A stretch of DNA of 64,000 bases from contig JAACZU010000002.1 in assembly GCA_009996615.1 (NCBI GenBank), positions 206,045 through 270,044 of the forward strand, read 5' to 3'. This document shows positions 9,890-18,630 of the stretch, in pieces; the stretch's first letter is position 1, and every line of letters starts with the position of its first letter. Position numbers and translations under genes: made by a program. The notes under the pieces were generated by a model. That model was not told the origin of the DNA. It worked only from the letters and a program-made list of their open reading frames with translations, and did not search any database. The DNA comes from Rhodanobacteraceae bacterium. Its GTDB lineage: Bacteria; Pseudomonadota; Gammaproteobacteria; Xanthomonadales; Rhodanobacteraceae.

Positions 9890-10606
9890 ATGCCCGAGCT
9901 TTCCGTCGTCGTGCCGGTCTTCAACGAGCGCGACAACATCCCGCCGCTGCTGGCCGAGATCGCCGCCGCGCTGCGCAGCCGCGTCGATTTCGAGATCGTC
10001 TACGTCGACGACGCCAGCAAGGACGATTCGCTCGCCGTACTGGCCGACGCGAAGGCGCGCTATCCGGAGTTGCGCGTGGTGCGCCACCTGGCGCAGAGCG
10101 GCCAGAGCACGGCGATCCGCAACGGCGTGAAGGCCGCGCGCGGCGCGTGGATCGCCACGCTCGACGGCGACGGCCAGAACGATCCGGCCGACATCCCCAG
10201 GTTGCTCGCGATGCGCGACGCCTCGCCGGCGCAGATCAAGCTGTTCGCCGGCTGGCGCGTCGAGCGCAAGGATTCGGGCAGCAAGCGCTGGGCGTCGAAG
10301 TGGGCCAACGCGATCCGCTCGCGCCTGCTGCGCGACGACACGCCCGACACCGGCTGCGGCATCAAGCTGTTCGAGCGCGAGGCGTTCCTCGACCTGCCGT
10401 ATTTCGACCACATGCACCGCTACCTGCCCGCGCTGATGCAGCGCGCCGGCTGGCAGGTGAAGAGCGTGCCGGTCAACCACCGCCCGCGCGGCGCCGGCAC
10501 GTCCAAGTACAACAATCTCAACCGCGCGCTGGTCGGCATCGCCGACCTGCGCGGCGTCGGCTGGCTGATCCGGCGCTCGCGGCGCACCGCGACCGAGGAG
10601 CTGTAG
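9890..10606 (+). CDS. Family 2 glycosyltransferase (dolichyl-phosphate-mannose-synthase-like)
   Basis: A 238-residue GT-A fold glycosyltransferase. [17 protein letters not shown] is the nucleotide-sugar-binding start, VDDASKDDS the acidic turn, and [14 protein letters not shown] the DxD-type metal site. The gene lacks the C-terminal membrane helices of ArnC/GtrB, so it resembles the soluble DPM1-like class that transfers a sugar to a polyprenyl phosphate; the substrate is unknown. The ATG at 9890 is preferred to one at 9872 because MPELSVVVP is the family start. It is 106 bp downstream of parB and 47 bp upstream of the DUF6445-like gene. Confidence 0.88.
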   Translation: MPELSVVVPVFNERDNIPPLLAEIAAALRSRVDFEIVYVDDASKDDSLAVLADAKARYPELRVVRHLAQSGQSTAIRNGVKAARGAWIATLDGDGQNDPADIPRLLAMRDASPAQIKLFAGWRVERKDSGSKRWASKWANAIRSRLLRDDTPDTGCGIKLFEREAFLDLPYFDHMHRYLPALMQRAGWQVKSVPVNHRPRGAGTSKYNNLNRALVGIADLRGVGWLIRRSRRTATEEL

Positions 10607-10653
10607 GCCACCCGCCTCGCTTCCGCCCGTCCGTCCCCGCCAACCGAGCCGCC

Positions 10654-11262
10654 ATGCCGACCTCCGTAGTCATCGTCGACGATTTCCTCAGCAACGCGCA
10701 CGAGCTGCGCGAGGCCGCGCTGCGGCTGACCTATCCGGAGCAGGACGGCGCGTTCCCGGGCCGCAACTCGCTCGAGCGGCTGCAGATCGACGGCCTGGTG
10801 GCGCAGGTCTCGCGCATCGTCGGCGAGCCGCTGCGCCTGCTCGACCCGCCGCAGTCGCACGCCAAGTGCCGCATCACGCTGGCGGCGGACACGGGCCGCG
10901 CGCGGGTGCACGTGGACAAGTCGTACTGGTCCGGCATCCTCTACCTGAGCCGGCCCGAGGACTGCCGCGGCGGCACCGATTTTTTCCGCCATCGCCGCAC
11001 CGGCACCGAGCGCGGGCCGACCAGCCTGGAGGAGCTGCGCGCGATGGGCTACGCCTCGATGGAGGAGATGCACCGCGACATCATCGAGCGCGACAGCAAC
11101 GACGAGGATGCGTGGGAGCTGACGATGCGCGTGCCGATGCGCTTCAACCGCCTGGTGCTGCTGCGGCCGTGGTTCTGGCACACCGCCGGCGAGGCGTTCG
11201 GCGACAGCCTCGAGAACGGCCGCCTCGTCTACCTGATGTTCTTCGGCTCGGCGCAGCGCTGA
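10654..11262 (+). CDS. DUF6445-like protein, possible 2-oxoglutarate/Fe(II) dioxygenase fold
   Basis: A 202-residue protein starting [20 protein letters not shown]. The central region [16 protein letters not shown] followed by [10 protein letters not shown], and then [17 protein letters not shown] near the C-terminus, gives the HxD ... G/T ... H spacing of a double-stranded beta-helix dioxygenase (prolyl-4-hydroxylase-like). This matches, as far as I recall, the DUF6445 family seen in Xanthomonas and Caulobacter. Cofactor use and substrate are inference. It lies just after the glycosyltransferase, with no obvious functional link. Confidence 0.6.
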   Translation: MPTSVVIVDDFLSNAHELREAALRLTYPEQDGAFPGRNSLERLQIDGLVAQVSRIVGEPLRLLDPPQSHAKCRITLAADTGRARVHVDKSYWSGILYLSRPEDCRGGTDFFRHRRTGTERGPTSLEELRAMGYASMEEMHRDIIERDSNDEDAWELTMRVPMRFNRLVLLRPWFWHTAGEAFGDSLENGRLVYLMFFGSAQR

Positions 11263-11465
11263 GCTGCGACTTGCCGACGCCGCCGCGATCGGGTATAAAG
11301 CGCGGCTCCCTGCGCCATTCATCGCCCTTCAGGGCACGCGGACATCGGCATGCGGTCCGCCCGCGTCGGCCGGCCCAGGGACCACCAGCACCGCATGGCG
11401 CATCGCCGCCGCTGGGCCGCCACCGTCCTGGCCAAGGACGGAAAGACATCATCGAGAGGTTCGCC

Positions 11466-11702
11466 ATGGCCAAGGTTTGCCAGGTCACCGGAAAGGGAGC
11501 GCTTTCCGGCAACAATGTTTCGCATGCCAACAACAAGACGCGGCGCCGCTGGCTGCCGAACCTGCACGAGCGCCGCTTCTGGGTGCCGAGCGAGAACCGC
11601 TGGGTTTCGCTGCGCGTGTCCAGCCACGGCCTGCGCACGATCGACAAGAAGGGCATCGAAGTGGTCCTCGCCGAACTGCGCAAGCGCGGCGAGAAGGTCT
11701 GA
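11466..11702 (+). CDS. rpmB: 50S ribosomal protein L28
   Basis: A 78-residue ribosomal protein of the large subunit. [34 protein letters not shown] is the unmistakable L28 N-terminus (only partly quoted: [11 protein letters not shown]), and the C-terminal [14 protein letters not shown] follows. The ribosome site GAGAGG lies about five bases before the ATG. rpmG follows 13 bases later, the standard rpmB-rpmG operon. Confidence 0.98.
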   Translation: MAKVCQVTGKGALSGNNVSHANNKTRRRWLPNLHERRFWVPSENRWVSLRVSSHGLRTIDKKGIEVVLAELRKRGEKV

Positions 11703-11715
11703 GGAGTACTGAATC

Positions 11716-11880
11716 ATGGCATCCAAGCGCGACAAGATCCGTCTGATCTCCTCGGCCGGCACCGGCCACTTCTACACCACGGACAAGAACAAGAAGAACA
11801 CGCCGGAGAAGATGGAGGTCAAGAAGTACGACCCCGTCGTCCGCAAGCACGTGACGTACAAGGAAGGCAAGATCAAGTGA
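11716..11880 (+). CDS. rpmG: 50S ribosomal protein L33
   Basis: A 54-residue L33 of the large ribosomal subunit: [20 protein letters not shown], then [19 protein letters not shown] at the end. The zinc-binding cysteine pairs of the C+ form are absent, so this is the zinc-independent (C-) type. GAGGAG at 11702-11707 serves as ribosome site. It is the second gene of the rpmB-rpmG operon and is followed by hairpins at 11890-11912 and 11962-11992. Confidence 0.98.
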   Translation: MASKRDKIRLISSAGTGHFYTTDKNKKNTPEKMEVKKYDPVVRKHVTYKEGKIK

Positions 11881-11889
11881 CGCAATGGC

Positions 11890-11916
11890 GCCTTCGCGCA
11901 CCGCGCGAAGGCCTTT
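11890..11916 (+). terminator. Hairpin after rpmG
   Basis: Stem GCCTTCGCG (11890-11898) pairs with CGCGAAGGC (11904-11912) around a five-base loop and is followed by a short CTTTG. The T tract is weak, so the stronger hairpin at 11962 may do the actual terminating. Confidence 0.55.
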
Positions 11917-11929
11917 GCCGTTGCGTCAT

Positions 11930-12105
11930 CCCGACGTAGGCCGGGATCCAGCGTCTTCGGGAAACCCGCCCTCATGGCGGGTTTTCTGTTTTCGGATCCC
12001 GCGCGCGCAGCGCGCGGCTGACAATGCGTCACCCCGGCGAAAGCCGGGGTCCAGCGCCTTTGGAAACCCGCCCTCGTGGCGGGTTTCCTGTTTTCGGGCT
12101 TCACG
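11930..12105. repeat. Two diverged copies of a CGTCA...GGCGGGTTTT repeat
   Basis: Two units of about 75 bp, 11926-11995 and 12021-12097, share the pattern GCGTCAyCCC...GG(G)ATCCAGCG...AAACCCGCC...GGCGGGTTTyCTGTTTTCGG. Each unit ends in the same terminator-like hairpin. They fill the first half of the 520-bp gap between rpmG and the next gene; the second half (12106-12400) holds a partial GGGACGCG...CCCACCCTAC element near 12165-12205 and the CTCATCCGGCCC repeat at 12238-12292. Confidence 0.75.
11962..11992 (+). terminator. Strong hairpin with T-rich tail
   Basis: AAACCCGCC (11962-11970) pairs with GGCGGGTTT (11976-11984) around CTCAT and is followed by TCTGTTTT. The near-copy at 12064-12086 has the same stem with loop CTCGT. 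The first is a good candidate terminator for rpmB-rpmG. Confidence 0.7.
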
Positions 12106-12237
12106 CTTTCGAGGTTTCTCGCCTGCCGCTGCGTCTCCCCGCGCGCCTCTTCGGGGTTGCTGGTGGGACGCGCGCCTTCGGCGCTGTTGTCCCACCCTAC
12201 TTGCTGGCCTGGCGGTGACTCGTGGCTTCGCCCGGAC

Positions 12238-12292
12238 CCTCATCCGGCCCTGCGGGCCACCTTCTCCCGGAGGGAGAAGGCGCTGGAAGCCC
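12238..12292. repeat. CTCATCCGGCCC...GGAGGGAGAAG repeat, copy 1
   Basis: The run CCCTCATCCGGCCCT, then GGGCCACCTTCTCCCGGAGG, occurs nearly unchanged at 44347-44392. It contains two small palindromes (CCGGCCC/GGGCC and CTCCCGGAG). It is a dispersed intergenic repeat of unknown role. Confidence 0.75.
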
Positions 12293-12400
12293 CCTTCCCG
12301 TCGGAGGGAGAGGGCGGGGCTGAGGGTCCGGCCGGAGTGCGACGCGCAAATGCTGCGTCGCACATGACGCGTCGCTCCGCCCGAACCCGCGTTGCGGGGC

Positions 12401-12769
12401 TTACTGCTCCGTCGCGGCCTGGCAGCCGAGCAGGTCGTGGTCGGTGATCTTCCACGACTCCGAGTCGGCGCAGATCGCCACGTTCTCGACCACGCACTCG
12501 TCGCCGTCCTCGTCGACCAGGCGCACGTCGTACTTGTCGCACGGAATGCCGGTCAGGGTGAAGCTGTCGCCGGTGTTGATCGTGTGGCGGCCGAGCTGGT
12601 CATCGCCCCACTCGCGGTCGCCGGTGGACGACAGGTACAACTCGTGGATCGCCCAGCGCGACTTGTTCTTCAAGGTGATGTCGGAGTCGTTCTTGCCGGC
12701 AACGGCGGGTGTGGCGCACACGAAGATGCCGAGCAGCGCCAGTGCGCCGCACGTGATCGAGCCTTTCAT
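12401..12769 (-). CDS. Hypothetical secreted protein
   Basis: A 122-residue protein with a Sec signal peptide: basic MKGS, hydrophobic GALALLGIFVCATPAVA, cleavage likely after AVAG (residue 24 or 25). The mature part is about 98 residues, acidic, with SRWAIHELYLS (a pattern seen in small periplasmic proteins that follow this kind of signal) and four cysteines that could form disulfides. I do not recognise a characterised family. ATG 12769 is supported by GGGGGA four to nine bases upstream. It stands alone, downstream of repeats and 245 bp from ahpF. Confidence 0.7.
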   Translation of the reverse strand: MKGSITCGALALLGIFVCATPAVAGKNDSDITLKNKSRWAIHELYLSSTGDREWGDDQLGRHTINTGDSFTLTGIPCDKYDVRLVDEDGDECVVENVAICADSESWKITDHDLLGCQAATEQ

Positions 12770-13014
12770 GATGTCCCCCGTGGATGTGGATGATGCCGAA
12801 TGGCATCGGCGCGCATTGGAACCGAAAGCACGCATCGCGCGCAATCGGGGAGGCGGGACCTCGATGCGGGGCCTTCATGCGGGAGCGCGGGTGCCGCGCG
12901 ACGTCCGCGCAGCGGAGGCAAAAGGGAAGGAACCGGGAACGCCAGGTTCGCCGGTTCCTTCGGATCATCGCGCCGGGTGGAGAGGGAGGAGGCCGGCGCG
13001 ACGATGGGGGGCCG

Positions 13015-14589
13015 TCAGGCGGCTTCGCGCGCCTGCGGTGCGCTCGTGCGGATCAGGTGGTCGAACGCGCCGAGTGCGGCCTTGGAGCCTTCGCCCATCG
13101 CGATCACGATCTGCTTGTACGGCACCGTGGTGCAGTCGCCGGCCGCGAACACGCCGGGCACCGAGGTCTCGCCGCGCGCGTCGACCTCTATCTCGCCGCG
13201 CGGGCTCAGCTTGACCGTGCCCTTCAGCCATTCGGTGTTCGGCAGCAGGCCGATCTGCACGAAGATGCCTTCGAGTTCGATGCGGTGCTCGGCGCCGCCA
13301 TGGCGGTCCTTGTAGACCAGCCCGTTGACCCTGTGGCCGTCGCCGGTCACCTCGGTGGTCTGCGCCGACACGATGACGCTCACGTTCGGCAGGCTGCGCA
13401 GCTTGCGCTGCAGCACCTCGTCCGCGCGCAGCCTGGCGTCGAACTCGAGCAGCGTGACGTGGCCGACGATGCCGGCCAGGTCGATCGCGGCCTCGACGCC
13501 GGAATTGCCGCCGCCGATCACCGCCACGCGCTTGCCCTTGAACAGCGGGCCGTCGCAATGCGGGCAGTACGCCACGCCCTTGTTGCGGTACTCGTCCTCG
13601 CCCGGCACGTTCATCTGCCGCCAGCGCGCGCCGGTGGACAGGATGACGGCCCTGGACTTCAGCGACGCGCCGCTGGCGAGCCGGACTTCGATGAACTCCT
13701 CGCCCGGGACCAGCTGCTCGGCGCGCTGCAGGTTCATGATGTCGACGTCGTACTCGCGCACGTGCTGCTCCAGTGCGGCGGCGAGCCTGGGGCCTTCGGT
13801 GTGCGGCACCGAGATGAAGTTCTCGATCCCCAGCGTGTCGAGCACTTGGCCGCCGAAGCGCTCGGCGACGATGCCGGTGGCGATGCCCTTGCGCGCGGCG
13901 TAGATCGCCGCCGCGGCGCCGGCCGGGCCGCCGCCGACGACGAGCACGTCGAACGGCGCCTTGGCGGCGATCTTGCCGGCCTCGCGCGCGGCCGCGCCGG
14001 TATCGAGCCTGGCGACGATCTCGGCCAGGCCCATGCGGCCGCTGCCGAACGGCTCGCCGTTGAGGAACACCGACGGCACCGCCATCACCTGGCGCTGCTC
14101 GACCTCGTCCTGGAACGCGGCGCCGTCGATCGCGACGTGCTGGATGCGCGGATTGAGCACGGCCATCAGGTTGAGCGCCTGCACCACGTCCGGGCAGCTC
14201 TGGCACGACTGCGAGAAGTACGTCTCGAAGCGATGGTCGCCGTCGAGGTTGCGCACCTGCTCCAGCAGCTCGGGGGCTTCCTTGGACGGATGGCCGCCGA
14301 CCTGCAGCAGCGCGAGCACCAGCGACGTGAACTCGTGGCCGAGCGGCAGGCCGGCGAAGCACAGGTGCACGCTGCCATCGGCGCGCGCGATCGCGAACGA
14401 GGGGCGGCGCACGCCTTCCTCGCTGCGTTCGACCAGCGTGATCTTGTCCGACTGCGCGACGATGTCCTGCAGCAACTCGCGCATCTCGCGCGAGGTGTCA
14501 CCGTCGTCCAGCGCGGCGACCAGCTGGATCGGTTGCGTCAGGCGTTCGAGATAGGCCTTGAGCTGGGTCTTGAGGGCGTCGTCCAACAT
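13015..14589 (-). CDS. ahpF: Alkyl hydroperoxide reductase subunit F
   Basis: A 524-residue flavoprotein disulfide reductase that passes electrons from NADH to AhpC. The N-terminal double thioredoxin-like domain carries QSCQSCPDV (CxxC); the FAD domain starts [22 protein letters not shown]; the second CxxC is in [13 protein letters not shown]; the NADH motif is [19 protein letters not shown]; the C-terminal FAD motif is [15 protein letters not shown]. All redox centres are intact and length is normal (E. coli 521). The ATG at 14589 gives [17 protein letters not shown], the family N-terminus. It is downstream of ahpC on the same strand with 155 bp between. Confidence 0.97.
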   Translation of the reverse strand: MLDDALKTQLKAYLERLTQPIQLVAALDDGDTSREMRELLQDIVAQSDKITLVERSEEGVRRPSFAIARADGSVHLCFAGLPLGHEFTSLVLALLQVGGHPSKEAPELLEQVRNLDGDHRFETYFSQSCQSCPDVVQALNLMAVLNPRIQHVAIDGAAFQDEVEQRQVMAVPSVFLNGEPFGSGRMGLAEIVARLDTGAAAREAGKIAAKAPFDVLVVGGGPAGAAAAIYAARKGIATGIVAERFGGQVLDTLGIENFISVPHTEGPRLAAALEQHVREYDVDIMNLQRAEQLVPGEEFIEVRLASGASLKSRAVILSTGARWRQMNVPGEDEYRNKGVAYCPHCDGPLFKGKRVAVIGGGNSGVEAAIDLAGIVGHVTLLEFDARLRADEVLQRKLRSLPNVSVIVSAQTTEVTGDGHRVNGLVYKDRHGGAEHRIELEGIFVQIGLLPNTEWLKGTVKLSPRGEIEVDARGETSVPGVFAAGDCTTVPYKQIVIAMGEGSKAALGAFDHLIRTSAPQAREAA

Positions 14590-14744
14590 GGCGTCGATCT
14601 CCACTTCAGGCAAAGGGGCGGCATCCGCGCAAGCGCGGAGGCATCGTGTCGCGGGGAGGCAGACCGCAAGCCGCCGCGGCGGATTCCGGTCTGCCGCCCC
14701 GCCTTCCCCGGCACGCCGGGGAAGGCGGATGCGGCCGGTACGGC

Positions 14745-15308
14745 TTAGATCTTGCCGACCAGGTCCAGCGACGGCGCGATCGTCTTGGCGCCTTCCTTCC
14801 ACTTGGCCGGGCAGACCTCGCCCGGATGGTTGGCGACGTACTGCGCGGCCTTCAGCTTGCGCAGCGTCTCGGTCACGTCACGCGCGATCGCGTTGTCGTG
14901 GACCTCCATCGTCTTGATGACGCCGTCCGGATTGATGATGAAGGTGCCGCGCAGGGCGAGGCCTTCTTCCGGGATGTGCACGCCGAACGCGTTGGTCAGC
15001 TGGTGGGTCGGGTCGCCGACCAGCGGGAACTGCGCCTTGCCGACCGCCGGCGAGGTTTCGTGCCACACCTTGTGCGAGAAGTGCGTGTCGGTCGTGACGA
15101 TGTAGACCTCGGCGCCGGCCTTCTGGAACTCGGCGTAATGGTCGGCCGCGTCCTCGACTTCGGTCGGGCAATTGAAGGTGAAGGCCGCCGGCATGAAGAT
15201 GACGACCGACCACTTGCCCTTGAGGCTGGCGTCGGAGACTTCCACGAACTTGCCGTTATGGAAAGCCTGTGCCTTGAACGGCTGGACCGTGGTGTTGATC
15301 AGAGACAT
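14745..15308 (-). CDS. ahpC: Alkyl hydroperoxide reductase subunit C (2-Cys peroxiredoxin)
   Basis: A 187-residue peroxiredoxin that reduces hydrogen peroxide and organic peroxides; AhpF recycles it. The peroxidatic Cys47 is in [10 protein letters not shown] and the resolving Cys166 in [27 protein letters not shown] is typical of enterobacterial-type AhpC. MPAAFTF replaces the more common YPADFTF, a mild variation. GAGGACGC precedes the ATG at 15308. Expression is probably under peroxide control: a perfect 16-bp palindrome lies just upstream of a good promoter (see 15349-15401). Confidence 0.97.
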   Translation of the reverse strand: MSLINTTVQPFKAQAFHNGKFVEVSDASLKGKWSVVIFMPAAFTFNCPTEVEDAADHYAEFQKAGAEVYIVTTDTHFSHKVWHETSPAVGKAQFPLVGDPTHQLTNAFGVHIPEEGLALRGTFIINPDGVIKTMEVHDNAIARDVTETLRKLKAAQYVANHPGEVCPAKWKEGAKTIAPSLDLVGKI

Positions 15309-15348
15309 CAATGCGTCCTCTTGGTTGGGGGTGGTGAATTGGCCTTGC

Positions 15349-15401
15349 ATCCTAGGACACGGGCCTGCGTTTGTGAAATCGATCGATGGAATGGATTCCA
15401 T
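15349..15401 (-). promoter_or_regulatory. Predicted ahpC promoter with upstream palindrome
   Basis: Read on the minus strand, TTCACA (15377-15372) and TAGGAT (15354-15349) are separated by 17 bases, a good sigma-70 promoter 40 bases before the ahpC ATG. Directly upstream of the -35 box is the perfect palindrome ATGGAATCCATTCCAT (15386-15401), the position expected for an activator such as OxyR. The palindrome does not match the textbook OxyR ATAG-N7-CTAT pattern well, so the regulator is inferred. Confidence 0.55.
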
Positions 15402-15543
15402 AGGCCTCATGTATGGGGCCGGTGACCACCCGCTTCAACACGCAACTGACGTGCACTGGGTCCGGCCGATCAGGGGGCGCGGCTGGCCGGCATGGCCGCA
15501 GCGCCGGCTCGCGCCGGCGGACACGATCGATACGCGACAAAAG

Positions 15544-15568
15544 AAAACCCGCCGTGGAGGCGGGTTTT
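15544..15568 (-). terminator. Terminator of the desaturase gene (possibly bidirectional)
   Basis: AAAACCCGCC (15544-15553) pairs perfectly with GGCGGGTTTT (15559-15568) around a five-base loop. On the minus strand it is followed by CTTTTG, giving a good intrinsic terminator 27 bases after the desaturase stop. The rest of the gap between ahpC and the desaturase (15402-15543) shows nothing else recognisable. Confidence 0.8.
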
Positions 15569-15594
15569 CGGGGTTTGCGGGAGGCGGCAGCGAC

Positions 15595-16788
15595 TCAGTG
15601 GTGTTCGGCGACGCGGTAGCCCTTCAGGCGCGCGGCGAAGTCGGCCAGCGTACGGATGCCGGTCGCCTCGGCCTCGCGACACCACTCCTTGAGCGCATCG
15701 AGCATGCCGTCGGCGTTGCGCCCGTTGCGCTCGGTCAGCGCGGCCAGGCGCGCGCGGAATTCGCACACCGTGCGCAGCTTCGGGCACTGCTCGGTGAACG
15801 CGACCATGCGCTCGCGCGAGGCCGCGTCGAGCCAGCGGCCGCCGTTGCCGAGCGCGCGGCGCAGCTTGCGCGGCAGCGCCTTCAGGCTGGCGCTGGTGTT
15901 CTCGCGCAGGGTCGGCACGATCACGCCGCGGAAATAGTCGCTCATCACGTGGAAGCGGTGCGCCAGCAGCGCCTTGACCGTCTCGGTGTCGGGCAGGTGC
16001 ATGTTCGGGCGGATGTCGAGCGTCGGCGCCACGCGCAGCACCTTGGCCAGGCCGAGCTTTTCGAACAGGCAGATCGCGGCCCAGCCGATGTCGAATTCCC
16101 ACTTGCGCAGCGCGAACTTGGCCGAGCTCGGGAACGCGTGGTGGTTGTTGTGCAGCTCCTCGCCGCCGATCCACACGCCCCACGGCGACAGGTTGGTCGA
16201 GGTGTCGGCCGATTCGAAGTTGCGGTAGCCCCACCAGTGGCCGAGGCCATTGACGAAGCCGGCGGCCCAGAACGGAATCCAGATCATCTGGATCGCCCAC
16301 ATCGCGATGCCGACCGAACCGAACAGCAGCAGCATGACCACGGCCAGCAGCGTCGGGCCCCAGTACGGGTGCTTGCCGTAGAGGTGGCGCTCGAGCCAGT
16401 CGTCCGGCGTGCCGCGGCCGTACTTGTCCATGTCGTCGAAGTTCTCGGCCGCGTCGCGGTACAGCGACACGCCGTCCCAGAACACCTTCTTGATGCCGTG
16501 GACCTGCGGGCTGTGCGGATCCTCCGCGGTCTCGACCTTCGCGTGGTGCTTGCGGTGGATCGCGACCCATTCCTTGGTCACCATGCCGGTCGTCAGCCAC
16601 GACCAGAAGCGGAAGAAGTGCGCCAGCACCGGGTGGAAGTCGACGCCGCGGTGGGTCTGGCTGCGGTGCAGGTACAGCGTGACCGTGAAGATCGTGAGCT
16701 GCGTCGCGATCAACATGTACACGAGCCAGGTGCCCCAGGAAGCCTGGGTCAGGCCGCGCGCGGCGAAGGAGATCAGGAAATCGAGCAT
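15595..16788 (-). CDS. Membrane fatty acid (acyl-CoA) desaturase
   Basis: A 397-residue di-iron membrane desaturase introducing a double bond into acyl chains, likely delta-9, in the inner membrane. The three histidine boxes are present: LHRSQTHRG, AIHRKHHAK and EELHNNHHAFP. Hydrophobic segments surround them (LVYMLIATQLTIFTVTLYL; LLAVVMLLLFGSVGIAMW). The C-terminal 100 residues are hydrophilic, as in the DesA/delta-9 group of Pseudomonas and Xanthomonas. ATG 16788 gives MLDFLISFAARGL; a further upstream ATG at 16821 would add MAIPPLRCFLS and cannot be excluded. A strong terminator follows at 15544. Confidence 0.9.
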   Translation of the reverse strand: MLDFLISFAARGLTQASWGTWLVYMLIATQLTIFTVTLYLHRSQTHRGVDFHPVLAHFFRFWSWLTTGMVTKEWVAIHRKHHAKVETAEDPHSPQVHGIKKVFWDGVSLYRDAAENFDDMDKYGRGTPDDWLERHLYGKHPYWGPTLLAVVMLLLFGSVGIAMWAIQMIWIPFWAAGFVNGLGHWWGYRNFESADTSTNLSPWGVWIGGEELHNNHHAFPSSAKFALRKWEFDIGWAAICLFEKLGLAKVLRVAPTLDIRPNMHLPDTETVKALLAHRFHVMSDYFRGVIVPTLRENTSASLKALPRKLRRALGNGGRWLDAASRERMVAFTEQCPKLRTVCEFRARLAALTERNGRNADGMLDALKEWCREAEATGIRTLADFAARLKGYRVAEHH

Positions 16789-16948
16789 GGAGAGGAAACA
16801 GCGCAATGGAGGGATGGCCAAAGGCCACTATACGCCCACCGGAATGGGGCCGCACCTGCGCAGGTCAAGTTTGGGCCGGCCGATTTGTGACCGCCATCGC
16901 AAGCTGCGGCTTGCCGTCCGCGGCGCCGGCCTTAACAATCCCGGGCCC

Positions 16949-17872
16949 ATGTCCACTCCGATCCTCGCCCTCGACGCCGTCAGCCGCCGCCTCGCCGGTC
17001 GCATGGTCGTGCACGGCCTCGACCTCGCCATCGCACGCGGCGAGGTGCTCGGCCTGCTTGGCGTCAACGGCGCCGGCAAGACCACGACCTTGCGCATGAT
17101 GGCAGGCGTGCTCGCGCCGAGCGCCGGCACGGTCCGGCTCGGCGGCGAGGACCTGTACGAGCAACCCGAGCTGGCGCGCCGGCGCATCGGCTACCTGCCG
17201 GAGACGCCGCCGCTGCATGCCGAGCTGACCGCGCAGGAGTTCCTCACCTTCTGCGCGCGCCTGCGCGGGCTCGCGCGCGGTGCGGTCGCCGCGGCAATCG
17301 ACCGCACGCTCGAGCGCTGCGCGCTCGGCGAGGTGCGCCACCGCCCGATCGGCGCGCTGTCCAAGGGCTGGCGCCAGCGCATCGGCATCGCGCAGGCGAT
17401 CGTGCACGCGCCGGAGCTGATCGTGCTCGACGAGCCGGCTTCGGGCCTCGACCCGGTGCAGGCGCTGAAGCTGCGCGAACTCGTGCGCGGCCTCGGTCGC
17501 GACCACGCGGTCGTGCTGTCCACGCACGTGCTGCCCGATGTCGCCGCCTGCTGCGACCGCGTCGCGATCCTGCACCAGGGCGTGCTGCGCCACACCGGCC
17601 CGGCCGATGGCGCGGCGCCGGGCGCGCTGCGCGTCGGCGTCGGCACGCCGCTCACCGCCGCCGACTGGGCCGCGCTGGCGCCGGTCGCCGCGGCCGAGCC
17701 GATCGCTCCGATGCGCTGGCGCGTGCGCCTGCGCGCGGACGCGACGCCGGCCGATCTCGCCGCCGCGCTGGTCGGCCGCGGCGTCGGGCTGACCGAACTG
17801 CGCGCCGACGACACGCCGCTCGAGGCGACCTTCCTCGCGATCGCCGCCGGCGACACGGCGGCGGCCGCATGA
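16949..17872 (+). CDS. ABC transporter ATP-binding protein (GldA-like)
   Basis: A 307-residue ATPase: Walker A LGVNGAGKTTTLRMMAG (about residues 39-55), Q-loop replaced by GYLPETPPL, signature LSKGWRQRIGIAQAIV, Walker B LIVLDEPASGLDP, H-loop STHVLPDV. The YLPE sequence and the about 90-residue C-terminal extension are typical of GldA/NatA-type multidrug or gliding-type exporters. It starts a four-gene operon in which each stop overlaps or touches the next start (ATGA at 17869). Gld homologues outside Bacteroidetes usually have no known gliding role. Confidence 0.9.
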   Translation: MSTPILALDAVSRRLAGRMVVHGLDLAIARGEVLGLLGVNGAGKTTTLRMMAGVLAPSAGTVRLGGEDLYEQPELARRRIGYLPETPPLHAELTAQEFLTFCARLRGLARGAVAAAIDRTLERCALGEVRHRPIGALSKGWRQRIGIAQAIVHAPELIVLDEPASGLDPVQALKLRELVRGLGRDHAVVLSTHVLPDVAACCDRVAILHQGVLRHTGPADGAAPGALRVGVGTPLTAADWAALAPVAAAEPIAPMRWRVRLRADATPADLAAALVGRGVGLTELRADDTPLEATFLAIAAGDTAAAA

Positions 17873-18630
17873 GCGCGGTCGGCCTGATCGCGCGCCACGA
17901 ATGGCGGCGCCTGGCGGTGGCCCCGTTCGCGTGGACGCTGGCCGCGGTCGTCGTCGCGCTGATGGCCTGGCAGTTCCTGCTCGCGCTGCAGGGCTTTATC
18001 GACCTCGCGCCGAAGCTCGGCGGCCTCAAGGACGCGCCCGGCGTGACCGACCTCGTCGCGCTGCCGCTGCTGCGCAGCTTCTCGAACCTCTTGATGCTGC
18101 TGGTGCCGCTGATCACGATGCGCACGTTCGCCGGCGAGCGCCGCGCGGCGACGCTGCCGCTCCTGCTCGCCAGCGGCGTCGGCGATGCGCGCATCGTGCT
18201 CGGCAAGTACCTCGGCGCGCTCGGCTACGTGCTCGCGCTGGTCGCGCTGGTCGCGCTGATGCCACTCGCGCTCGGCGCCGGCACCACGCTCGATCTCGGC
18301 AAGCTCGCCGCCGCGACGCTGGGGCTCGCGCTGTTCGCCGCCGCGCTGACCGCGCTCGGCGTGCTGTGCTCGGCCTGGGCCGCGCAGCCGGCGCTGGCAG
18401 CCGCCGCCACGCTCGCGCTGACCGCGCTGCTCGCGGTCGTCGACGCCGGCGCGCGCCTGCAGGGCGTGGCCAACGCCGGCATCAACTACCTCGCGCTGCC
18501 GACGCACCTGGAGCCGTTCTTCCGCGGCATCGTCGCCAGCGTCGACGCCATGTATTTCATGCTGCTCGCCGGCGTCGCGCTGGCGCTGGCGGTGCGCCGC
18601 CTGGGCGCCTTGCGCACGAGGGCCGACTGA
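17869..18630 (+). CDS. ABC transporter permease (GldF-like)
   Basis: A 253-residue membrane protein of the ABC-2 permease family. It has about six hydrophobic segments, among them FAWTLAAVVVALMAWQFLLAL, LLRSFSNLLMLLVPLITM, YVLALVALVALMPLAL and AMYFMLLAGVALALAV. RTFAGERRAATLPLLLASGV after the second segment is typical of GldF/NosY-type permeases. Its start overlaps the ATPase stop by four bases, and its TGA overlaps the next ATG by one base. Confidence 0.85.
   Translation: MSAVGLIARHEWRRLAVAPFAWTLAAVVVALMAWQFLLALQGFIDLAPKLGGLKDAPGVTDLVALPLLRSFSNLLMLLVPLITMRTFAGERRAATLPLLLASGVGDARIVLGKYLGALGYVLALVALVALMPLALGAGTTLDLGKLAAATLGLALFAAALTALGVLCSAWAAQPALAAAATLALTALLAVVDAGARLQGVANAGINYLALPTHLEPFFRGIVASVDAMYFMLLAGVALALAVRRLGALRTRAD

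Noticed and set aside
8000-10000. A third parS site near parAB
   Set aside because: Many parS sites lie near parB, but no TGTTCCACGTGGAACA or close variant was seen here; partial matches such as CACGTGG at 10913 lack the outer arms.
12784-14748. A 654-codon plus-strand open frame across ahpF
   Set aside because: Antisense shadow of ahpF, which has complete redox and nucleotide motifs.
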